This document shows positions 35,684 through 45,324 of a DNA stretch of 64,000 bases, in pieces. Position numbers and translations under genes: made by a program. Source of the stretch: Stomorhina lunata (taxonomy: Eukaryota > Arthropoda > Insecta > Diptera > Rhiniidae); NCBI GenBank assembly GCA_933228675.1, contig OW121742.1, forward strand, positions 113,809,055 through 113,873,054, in the 5' to 3' direction. Position 1 is the stretch's first letter; each line of letters opens with the position of its first letter. The notes beneath the pieces are model-generated. The model saw only the letters and a program-made list of their open reading frames with translations, was not told the DNA's origin and ran no database searches.

Positions 35684-35716
35684 AGTTTATTTAGAGAATT
35701 TGTGGAAAGCGGACGT
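35682..35716 (+). promoter_or_regulatory. Possible Inr/DPE core promoter of the Commissureless-family gene
   Basis: TTAGTT with A at 35684 matches the fly initiator TCAKTY at five of six positions. GGACGT at 35711-35716 fits the DPE consensus RGWYVT completely and starts at exactly +28 from that A, the strict spacing required in flies. No TATA box is evident at -30. This would give a 351-nt 5' untranslated region before the ATG at 36035. Short motifs arise by chance in 64 kb, so position and spacing are the main support. Confidence 0.4.
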
Positions 35717-36034
35717 GTTTTTGCTTTGAATACGCTTTAATAACTAACTTAAGAAAAAGATCAGTCAAAAAGTAAAACCTCAAACGATCAAGAGTACAAA
35801 AATAATAAAAAATTTACAAGTGTCTTAAGAAATAAAAAAGAAAGAATATAAAAAATAAAAGAAGAAATTCTTTTACAGAGCAAATAATTTCTAGAGCTCT
35901 TTAATCTAGAGCAAGAATAGCAAAAATAAGAAAAAAAGAATAAATAATAACAAATAAAGCAAATAAATCAAATCATACTTCTTATAATAAATATAAGAAA
36001 AAAAAAGTAAAATAATTATTCTATAAAATCCGTC

Positions 36035-36563
36035 ATGGAGTCTTTAATGCGCTCATTAAATTACCAACTGCCTCAAGATTTACATTTCGATAAATACGCG
36101 CAAAAGATCTTAGAGAATAGTCACACGCCAAATCTAGATGATACCACAACAATAGCCCTGGACTCAGCACCCTCGATTACAACTTTCGAATCGTCAGACT
36201 CTGGTCTTAGTCATCAGACAACCACCAGTGAATTCTTGCAAAAATTGGGAGCTACTTTCCTTCAGTCCATACAATTGCAATCACTGCCTAAGTCAAATAA
36301 CTTGGAGTCTTCATATTTACCTTCAGTTTACGCTATACCCTCAGCCTCGATCGGTTCAACAATGGACTTAGAATTGGGCCCACATCAGCTGATCATGGAC
36401 TCGACAATGTCCAGTAATGAGGAGCTGCAAAATCAATTGAATTATGATAAGTTTATGAACGGGATATGGATTGGCGTGGTCTTGGCCTTGATTTTGATCT
36501 CAATGATCTTCTGTTTCTGCTCGTGTTTCCTGTATCATCAGTTTCGTACGTGGAAGAGAAATT
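36035..36563 (+). CDS. Commissureless-family protein, exon 1 (extracellular part and membrane anchor)
   Basis: Codes residues 1-176 plus one base of codon 177 of a predicted 338-residue single-pass membrane protein. The N-terminal ~142 residues are Ser/Thr-rich with no signal peptide. One membrane segment follows at about 143-167 (WIGVVLALILISMIFCFCSC core), then the basic stop HQFRTWKRN. ATG at 36035 is the first in frame. The donor AATT|GTAAGT at 36563/36564 joins in frame to 44327; reading through the donor gives only 17 more codons before a stop at 36616. Commissureless proteins, known from insects, sort the axon guidance receptor Robo away from the growth-cone surface into endosomes, letting axons cross the midline. 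The anchor plus the LPSY tail in exon 2 is the family signature. comm2 seems likelier than comm because the first PY motif is VPEY rather than the PPCY I recall for comm, but the paralogue is unresolved. Confidence 0.82.
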
Positions 36564-37385
36564 GTAAGTATTTTTGTGAAAAAAAAAGTGAAAAATGTTT
36601 TGAATTGATGGTTTAGAAATACCAATACGATTTTAGAGTTTTCAGAAAACCCGTGAATTCCTATCAAGAAATTTTGAATTAAGAGAATTTCTTTTGAAAT
36701 TCTTTACAAAATCTTTAGATTTTAAAATTACAAAATATGATCAACTGATCATTTCGATCAATTAAATAAAGATTTAACAAAAATCTTCGATACTCCAAAC
36801 AAGAAAAATTTGAATTCCAATTTTTAGATTTTTCAAGCTCTAAAAATTCTATACGAAATGTTTAAAATTTAAATAAATAAATTTTAAGTAATTAAAAAAG
36901 AAATATGATCAAATTGATCATGAAAATTTTAACTGATCATTTCGATCAAGAAATTTTAAATTTTAAAAAATCATTCAATATTTTTCATTTTTAAAAACTC
37001 ATTGCAAAATATTTCAGTTAAAAAAAAAAGTTGATCGCTTCAAGAAGAAACAAATGATCAATTCATCATTCAGGTCAAGAATTAGAAATATATGAAAATT
37101 GGTTCAATAAAAAAATGTTAATGATCAGTTTAAAACTTTTAATTTTTAGTTTTTTTTTTGAGCTTTAGAAATTCTATTAAAATTTTCTTTTATGAAAAAA
37201 AAAAATTTTTGCAATTTTATAAGAAATTTGATCAAATTGATCAAGTGAATTTGAACTGATCATTTCGATCAAAAAATTTTAAAAATTTGAAAATCATTCA
37301 AAATTTTTGATTTTTAAAAATTCTCTACGAAATATTTCAGTTTCAACGATAAGTGATCGATTTTGGAAAAAATAAATGATCAATT

Positions 37386-37848
37386 GAAATTTTTGAAAAA
37401 TTTCTTATAGAATAAAAGAATTTTTAAAAAATTTCCTATAAAAATAAGACGTTTTTGAAAAATTTCCTAAAAAATAAGAAATTTTTGAAAAGTTTTCCTT
37501 AAAAAATTAAAAAATAAGACATTTTTAAAAAGTTTCTCATAAAAAAATACATTTTTTTAAAATTTCCTACAAAAATAAAAAATTTTTGAAAAATTTCCTA
37601 TAAAAATAGGAAATTTTTGAAAAATTTTCTATAAAAATAGGAAATTTTTGAAAAAATTCCTATAAAAATAGGAAATTTTTAAAAAATTTCCTATAAAAAT
37701 AAGAAATTTTTTAAATATTTCCTGTAAAATAAAGAAATTTTTGAAAAATTTTTATAAAAATAAGAAACTTTGGAATAATTTCCTATAAAAATTTGAAATT
37801 TTTGAAAAATTTCCTGTAAAAATAAAAAATTTTTGAAAGAAATTTTCT
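37386..37848. repeat. S31 satellite, G orientation (intronic)
   Basis: About 15 degenerate units with central G and ATAAAAATA spacers. The orientation switches at about 37845-37855 into the longer C-oriented array. Transcribed as part of the intron if the gene model is right. Confidence 0.93.
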
Positions 37849-39565
37849 TATATTATCAAAAATTTCTTATTTTTATAGGAAATTTTTCAAAATTTTCTTA
37901 TTTTTATAGGAAATTTTTCGAAAATTTCTTATTTTTATAGGAAATTTTTCAAAAATTTCTTAGTTTTATAGGAAATTTTTGAAAAATTTCTTATCTTTAA
38001 AGGAAATTTTTCAAAAAAAAAAAATTTTCTTATTTTTTTAGGAAATTTTTAAAAAATTTCTTAGTTTTAAAAAAAAATTTATTTTTATAGGAAATTTTTC
38101 AAAAATTTCTTATTTTTATAGGAAAATTTTCAAAAATTTCTTATTTTTATTGGAAATTTTTTAAAAATTTCTTATTTTAATAGAAAATTTTTCAAAGATT
38201 TCTTATTTTTAAGGGAAATTTTTCAAAAATTTCTTATTTTTATGGGAAATTTTTCAAGAATTTCTTATTTTTTAGGAAATTTTTCAAAAATTTCTTATTT
38301 TTATAGGAAATTTTTCAAAAATTTCCTATTTTTATAGGAAATATTTCAAAAATTTCTTATTTTTATAGGAAATTTTTCAAAAATTTCTTATTTTTATAGG
38401 AAATTTTTCAAAAATTTCTTATTTTTATAGGAAAATTTTCAAAAATTTCCTTTTTTTCATAGGATATTTTTTAAAAATTTCTTATTTTTATAGGAAATTT
38501 TTTAAAAATTTCTTATTTTAATAGAAAATTTTTCAAAAATTTCTTATTTTTAAGGGAAATTTTTCAAAAATTTTTTATTTTTATGGGAAATTTTTCAAAA
38601 ATTTCTTATTTTTATAGGAAATTTTTCAAAAATTTCTTATTTTTATAGGAGATTTTTCAAAAATTTCTTATTTTTATAGGATATTTTTCAAAAATTTCTT
38701 ATTTTTATAGGAAATTTTTCAAAAATTTCTTATTTTTATAGGAAATTTTTCAAAAATTTCTTATTTTTATAGGAAGTTTTTCAAAAATTTCTTATTTTTA
38801 TAGGAAGTTTTCTAAAAACTTCTTTTTTATGGGAAATTTTTCAAAAATTTCTTATTTTTATAGGCAGTTTTTCAAAAATTTCTTATTTTTATAGGAAATT
38901 TTTCAAAAATTTCTTATTTTTATAAAATATTTTTTAAAAATTTCTTATTTTTATAGGAAATTTTTTAAAAATTTCTTATTTTAATAGAAAATTTTTCAAA
39001 AATTTCTTATTTTTATAGGAAATTTTTCAAAAATTTCTTATTTTTATAGGAAATATTTCAAAAATTTCTTATTTTTATAGGAAATTTTTCAAAAATTTCT
39101 TATTTTTATAGGAAATTTTTCAAAAATTTCTTATTTTTATAGGAAATTTTTCAAAAATTTCTTATTTTTATAGGAAAATTTTCAAAAATTTCCTTTTTTC
39201 ATAGGATATTTTTTAAAAATTTCTTATTTTTATAGGAAATTTTTTAAAAATTTCTTATTTTAATAGAAAATTTTTCAAAAATTTCTTATTTTTAAGGGAA
39301 ATTTTTCAAAAATTTCTTATTTTTATGGGAAATTTTTCAAAAATCTCTTATTTTTATAGGATATTTTTCAAAAATTTCTTATTTTTATAGGAAATTTTTC
39401 AAAAATTTCTTATTTTTATAGGAAATTTTTCAAAAATTTCTTATTTTTATAGGAAGTTTTTCAAAAATTTCTTATTTTTATAGGAAATTTTCTAAAAACT
39501 TCTTTTTAATGGGAAATTTTTCAAAAATTTCTTATTTTTATAGGCAGTTTTTCAAAAATTTTTTA
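37849..39565. repeat. S31 satellite, C orientation (intronic)
   Basis: About 55 units. The prevailing form is AGGAAATTTTT-C-AAAAATTTCTT followed by ATTTTTAT, so the palindrome is broken by one T in most units. Block duplication is visible: CATAGGATATTTTTTAAA occurs near 38459 and 39201, and TAGGCAGTTTTTC at 38861 and 39541. Confidence 0.95.
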
Positions 39566-40590
39566 AGAAGTTTTACAAAAATCTTTAAATTTAGACATTA
39601 TTTTTGAATATTAAGGAGTTAAGTCATTTGGATCAAGAAATTTGATATTTTAAAAGGTTTGAGCATTTAGATATTTATTTGAAGATCGCAATTTCAAAAT
39701 TTCTTTAAAATCTTTCCTGATTCTCCAAATCGGTTTTTTTTTAATTTCCAAATTCTAAACTCATTCACTCGCGCCTTAAGATATTGCAAAATTAATTTTG
39801 AAATATATAGGAGAAATTCAAATTAGACTCTTAAATTAAATAAAATATTGGCCATGTGCCATTTTTTTCAAGACGGAAGTGAAATTTGCCGCTTTTATAT
39901 ACAAAAAAAAAAGTAACAAACGTGAATTGAAATTTCAAAACACAACAAATGACAAATAAATTTTACAAAACTACAAATATTTTTCAATAATAAAAACAAT
40001 ACGCAAATAAATATTATCATCAAGGTTGTTATCACTCAAAAAAAAAAACCAACCCCTTGCTATTCCGAAAATAGTAAAAATAGCAGATTAAATTTAGTTT
40101 GAAAATGAAAGGAAAACGTTTTGAAATCAAAACGCTTTGAATTTAAAAATCAAATTTATTTGTATTTCTTATTGTTTTTTTCTTATATTGTTGTTAAAAA
40201 AACATTTAGTAATTAATTAATGGCCAAAACAAAGTATTCAAAATGTTTTGAAATAACTGACCTAATATAACATGGCACTAAAACACAAACAAGGCGGCTG
40301 GCGTTAAGCGACAAATCTTAAGAATTTATTAGCAAAATTAAGAAATTTAGCAAATCTTTCAGAAAAATATTTAATATGTGTATGAAATTTTCCTAATTTC
40401 ATAAATTCGAATGTTTTATAGTTTCAAATCTGAATTTTTAATGCAGGTTTTTTTATGGGTACCCGGTTTTTTCAACACAAATTCTATAATATTTTTTATA
40501 ATATACAGGGTTTTTTTATTAACAAATGGCCCAATTTGACATATTTTACAAGTATTTGAAACATTTTGTTTAGAAATTTAAAAAAGTATA
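39566..40590. other. Intronic single-copy stretch, nothing recognised
   Basis: A+T-rich intron sequence without a visible repeat, exon or RNA gene. Confidence 0.5.
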
Positions 40591-42195
40591 GGTAACCGAT
40601 TCTTCTTAGTATAAACTTTCAACAAGTAACCGGTTACTTGTTCTTTAATTTACTTAAGGTACTAAAATTCTCATTTTACGACTAAAATTTCTTAAAAATT
40701 AACAATATTAAGTCTTTTGAAGATGTTTATCTCGCTTTTAAGAATTTATAATTATCGATTACCCGGTAGTCGTTTTTCAAATTTCTCATTTTGAAACAAA
40801 TTTTTAATTTTAGCAGTAAATTTCTAAAGGCGGTACTCGTCTTTTTGATTTTCCATTAAGTACCAAATTTTTTAACAAATGGTCCGGTCTGCCATATTTT
40901 ACAAGTATTTTAAACATTTAGTGAAATAATATCAAAAATTATAAGTAACTAGTTCTTCTTAACTCGAGCATTCAACAAGTAACCGGTTACTCGTTCTTCA
41001 AATTTACTTTAGGTAAAAACTAACATTTTAAAACAAATTAAACATTTTAGCAAAAAATTTATAAGGGCTGGAGGTATAAATTTCATTTTTAATAAAATTT
41101 GATGTCTTCTTTGAGATTTTTACCAGTGATTACCCGGTACTCGTCTTTTAATTTTCCATTACGTGCCAAATTTTGTAATTTTTTACTTAATTTTCTTAAG
41201 AATATCAATATTAAGACTGTTAGTAATGTATTTACGAGCTCCAAACAATTTATTACTAGCGGGTACCCGGTACTCGATATTCAAAATATTATTTAACTCG
41301 ACATTTTTTATTTTGTTTGTTAAATTTGCTCAAAATTAGCCTTAACTACAATTTTAGAAATGTTTTTTGTCTTAATTAGTTTTTTTTTTTGCTAACGATT
41401 ACCCATTATTCACTGTTAAAATATTAAAAATTCTATTATTTTATTACGAAATTGCTTAGAAATATCAATAAAAATTATTTTTTTAATGTATTTCTGAGCT
41501 TTTGACAATTTATTGCTAACGAGTACCCGGTACTCAATATTCAAAATATTATTAAACTCAAAATTTTTTATTTTGTTTGTTAAGTTTGCTTAAAATTAGC
41601 CTTAATTACAGTTTTCGAAAAGTTTTTTTCGTCTTAATTAGTTTTTTGCAAACGATTACCCGTTATTCACTACTAAAATATTTAAAATTCTATTATTTTA
41701 TAACAAAATTTGCTTAGAAATATTAATAGAAAGTATTTTTTGTATGTATTTTTGAAATTTTAACAATTTATAAATAACGAGTACCCGGTACTCAATATTC
41801 AAAATATTATTAAACTAGAAATTTTTTATTTCGTTTCTTAAACTTGTTTAAAATTAGTCTTAAATACAATTTTGCACAAGTTTTTTGGTATTAGTTAGTT
41901 TTTTTACTAACGATTACCCGTTATTCACTATTAAAATATTCAAAATTTTTTTATATTCTTAAAAAATTGCTTTAAAATATCATTATAAAGTATTTTTTTA
42001 AAGTATTTCTGAGCTTTTAACAATTTATAACTAACGAGTACCCGGTACTCAATATTCAAAATATCATTAAACTCAAAATTTGTATTTTCTTTATTTAATT
42101 TGCCTAAAATTAGCCTTAAATACAATTTTGGAAAAGTTTTTTTTGGTCTCAATTAGTTTATTTTGCTAACGATTACCCGTTATTCATTATTTTAA
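40591..42195. repeat. Intronic tandem repeat with GAGTACCCGGTACTC palindrome (~260-bp period)
   Basis: The landmark (G/A)GTACCCGGTACTC occurs at 41261, 41521, 41780 and 42036, 256-260 bp apart. Each unit continues through ATATTCAAAATATTATTAAA, TTAGCCTTAA..TACAATTTT and GATTACCCGTTATTCACTA. More diverged relatives with CAAGTAACCGGTTACT occur near 40622 and 40974, and with GATTACCCGGTA near 40756 and 41129. The 15-bp landmark is a palindrome around a central C. Non-coding. Confidence 0.9.
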
Positions 42196-43004
42196 TATTC
42201 AAATTTCTCTCTCATTTTTCTTTTCTTAACCTTGAGTTATTATTTATTTGTTTATATTCAAAACGATTTTGTATTTATTATAAATTTTAAAGCCTCATCT
42301 CATTCAACTGTAACGGGTACCCATAATGAATTACTTAAAATTCTTAAGTCAACTCATAAATATTTCATTTAGTAAGAGAGATTTGAAGAGGATTTAAGCT
42401 TTTTAATTGTTTATAAGTAGTTTCAGTATGAAAGTCTGGCAGACGGACTAAGATAAACGTAGTCTAAAAAAAATTGTCAACTAAAAAAAATTGTTCAAAT
42501 ATTTGAAAAAATTGAATATAATTTGAATATCAGTTATTTTTGGGAAAAATTTTGATTAAGTTTCTTTAAAGCAAATTTGTTGTTAGGCGGACTTTCATTT
42601 GTTTTAATTTGAGTGAATGCTATTGAAAGCCATTTAAACAAAATTATATGGAAATTTTTTTTATCACCATTTTTTAGGGTCCCCTAATTTGTGGGTTTAA
42701 TGTTTTGGAAATGACATTTAGCTTGAAATTGTTAATGGCTTGAGAATAATTGTTTTGCAAAAAAAAAATTGTTTAAAATTCAAAAAACATTAAGTAATTT
42801 TAGCAAAATTTAAAAAAGTCTATAAAATTTTGTCATTTTAGGAAGTTTTTCAATCTATCGTTTAATTGAAGCCATTAAAAATTTAATCATTTTTTAATAG
42901 AGAAAAATTGGTCTCACGTAGATCTTGAAATTTTAAGTTTTGATGTCATTATTAACCCTTTTTAGGTAACAATTCTTATCAATTTTGGCAAAATAATAAA
43001 CTTA
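42196..43004. other. Intronic single-copy stretch, nothing recognised
   Basis: A+T-rich, with one further GGGTACCC at 42307. No gene or repeat recognised. Confidence 0.5.
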
Positions 43005-44115
43005 AACATTTGAACACATACCAGACGCCGCCTTTTGTTAGCACAGACGGCGCTACTGCGTTTGTTAGCCGCCAGTCTACACTATCTTTAAGATAAGTGT
43101 GTAATTTGCTAAGCAAATGTTTTAAAAATCTATTAAATTTCAACTCAGGAAATAACAAACATTTTCCATACCAAATTCGTTTTTGACAGGCTATGCCCGC
43201 CACTTATTTAAAAAAATAGTCTCGACACTTCAGAATCTGTAAAAATAACTCATAAGCTAAGGGGTTACAAAAAATTGTATATCTTTATCATTTTAGCAAA
43301 ACTAATAAAACCAAGCAGTTGCTTAACTCACACACAAAAACCAGACGCCGCCTTTTATTAGCACAGACGGCGCTGCTGCGTTTGTTAGCCGCCAGTCTAT
43401 ACTATCATTATGATAAGTGTGTAATTTGCTTAGCAAATGTTTTAAAAATCTGTTAAATTTCAACTCGAATCTCAACAGATTTTATTTTGCACCAACAGAT
43501 TTTATTCTATGCCAAATTCGTTTTTGGCGGCCTATGCCCGCCACATATTTAAATAAATTACTTTCAAATTATATAGTCCTAAGATTTAAGATTGTGTAAA
43601 TCTAAATCGTAAGCAGTTGCTTAACTTTCATAGAAATACCTGAGGCAGCTTTTTATTAGCACAGACGGCGCTACGGCGTTTTCAAGACGTCAGTCGGTAT
43701 CAACTTTACGATAAGTGTCTGTTTAACTTGCTAAGCTAATATTTACATTTGGCCTTGAATCCAAAGCTGATTTTATTTAGGTTAAAATAACGAACATTTT
43801 CTATACCAAATTCCAAACTCAAGGTCTATACACGCAATAGATTTGAAAGATTTTCGTTGTAAAATCACACTTTTATTTCCTTATAACTAAATCAATTGAT
43901 AAGATTTTTAAATAATTTCCAAATCTTATCAATTTTGCCAAATCCAATAAAAATATGCAGTTGCTTAACTCACACACAAAAACAGACGCCGCTTTTTATT
44001 TGCACAGGCGGCGCTGCTGCGTTTGTAAGCCGTCAGTCTGCCACAAACTTTATGATAAGTCTATGTTTAATTTGCTAAGCAAATATTTAGCAAATCTATA
44101 AAATTTCACCTTGAA
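43005..44115. repeat. Intronic ~320-bp tandem repeat with GC-rich inverted core, four copies
   Basis: CAGACGCCGC..TTTTATTAGCACAGACGGCGCTGCTGCG starts near 43022, 43344, 43640 and 43982. Each is followed by GTTAGCCGCCAGTCTA, then GATAAGTGTGTAATTTGC and AGCAAATGTTT. Within each core, AGACGGCG can pair with CGCCAGTCT, and GACGCCG with CGGCG. GC-rich blocks like this are striking in an otherwise A+T-rich intron. The third copy is the most diverged. Confidence 0.88.
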
Positions 44116-44326
44116 TTCCAAAGCAGATTTGATTTGCAAATAAACATAAAAATAGCAGTAGCAGTTTACAAGATTAGATGACACAAAATAAGCAACAGCA
44201 AAAAAAGGGACAGCTGTCATTTTGACAGAAAAGTAAACATTAAAAAAAGATAAAATTTATAAGCAAGAAATTCTTAATATTTTAAAAATTTCTAATTCCA
44301 AACCCTTCTTTCTTCTTTCATTTTAG

Positions 44327-44814
44327 ATCGCACCACCGTTACACAATCAAATGATGTTGAAGCTGTCAAAATAAATTTGGATTTGGAAGATCCAGTACCC
44401 GAATATACCCTAGTCTCGGGTCTACCCTCCTATGATGCTGCTCTAGAGTTATTGCAGAAAAATCCCAAATCCTGCCTTATAGTACATCCCTCGGTATTTG
44501 AGGTCTTCAATAGAAATGAGAAAACCCTCAGAGAAAACAAAACCTCACACACAGAAATCACCAGTTCCAGTGAGGCCTCAGAGCCCCTGATAAATGACAA
44601 TAAACAGCCCACCTTACCCTCCTATGCGGAAGCCACCACTCCCACTACACCCTCACCTCAAGCAGTAGCCCCAACTTTAAACCACAATCACAGTTTTTCC
44701 AGTCTTTTAACCCTAACACTACCCAAAACTCAGTCTAAATCAAAAACTAGCACTGCCTCAACGCCCACCACCACCACGAGCCCCAGTGACCACGAAAAAC
44801 AATTTAAACTTTAA
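44327..44814 (+). CDS. Commissureless-family protein, exon 2 (cytoplasmic tail with LPSY motifs)
   Basis: Completes codon 177 and codes to residue 338, stop at 44814. Just after the membrane anchor comes the conserved block EDPVPEYTLVSGLPSYDAAL. It holds VPEY at 200-203 and LPSY at 209-212, nine residues apart, the same spacing as the PPCY and LPSY motifs described in Drosophila Comm. These PY-type motifs are linked to endosomal sorting of Robo and to binding of the WW-domain ubiquitin ligase Nedd4. A second LPSY lies at 273-276 (PTLPSYAEAT). The segment SCLIVHPSVFEVF (225-237) also looks conserved in type. The C-terminal ~60 residues are Thr/Ser/Pro-rich low complexity. The acceptor TTTTAG at 44321-44326 and the uninterrupted frame with exon 1 support the splice. 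Confidence 0.82.
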
Positions 44815-45187
44815 TTTTTAAATCTTTTTAATCCTAAAAGATCCATAAATTATTTGTAAAGTTTAAACTACAAAATTTTGATAAGACTGTGATATTTCCA
44901 AATGTTTTACCTAGAGATTACTCTTCGTAATGAGTAATTTGTAACTAGTTCATTTCTCCAAGTGTATTTTAGTTTTATAACAGATTTATAACTGTGATTA
45001 ATCTTTAAATTTATAACTCTATGTTATATATTTATTTAAAGTCGAGTGGTTTATTATTATTTATTTTTTATTGTATTTTTACAATTTAATCTTGATCATA
45101 ATGTTAACTAATTTTAAGTTATTTATATAGAAAAAACAATTAAAAATATTTTAAAATAATTTATATGCAAAAAAATTTGCATAAAGA

Positions 45188-45193
45188 AATAAA
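45188..45193 (+). terminator. Possible polyadenylation signal of the Commissureless-family gene
   Basis: AATAAA lies about 370 nt after the stop codon, in A+T-rich DNA just before a satellite array. Such hexamers are frequent by chance here, so this is only a candidate 3' end. Confidence 0.35.
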
Positions 45194-45324
45194 ATATATG
45201 AAAAATTTTTAGACGAAATTTAATTGCGCATTTTTTATTTCAATAGAAATTTTGTGGACATAAAAAGCTGGTAAATTACTTGAAGATCAATATATATATC
45301 AAATATATAAGTGCTACATATGAC

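Larger units (their letters stand above)
36564..44326 (+). other. 7.76-kb phase-1 intron of the Commissureless-family gene
   Basis: The donor is GTAAGT at 36564. The acceptor follows a pyrimidine-rich tract (CTTCTTTCTTCTTTCATTTTAG) ending at 44326. The joined codon TAT restores one open frame across both exons: 529 + 488 = 1017 bases, 339 codons including the stop. The first ~800 bp is rich in TGATCA and GATCAA motifs (about 36735-37385). The rest holds S31 arrays, a 260-bp repeat and a 320-bp repeat, listed separately. Confidence 0.85.

Noticed and set aside
36564..36616. Single-exon reading of the Commissureless-family gene ending at 36616
   Set aside because: A strong donor GTAAGT precedes it, and the essential LPSY tail is found in frame in the downstream exon.
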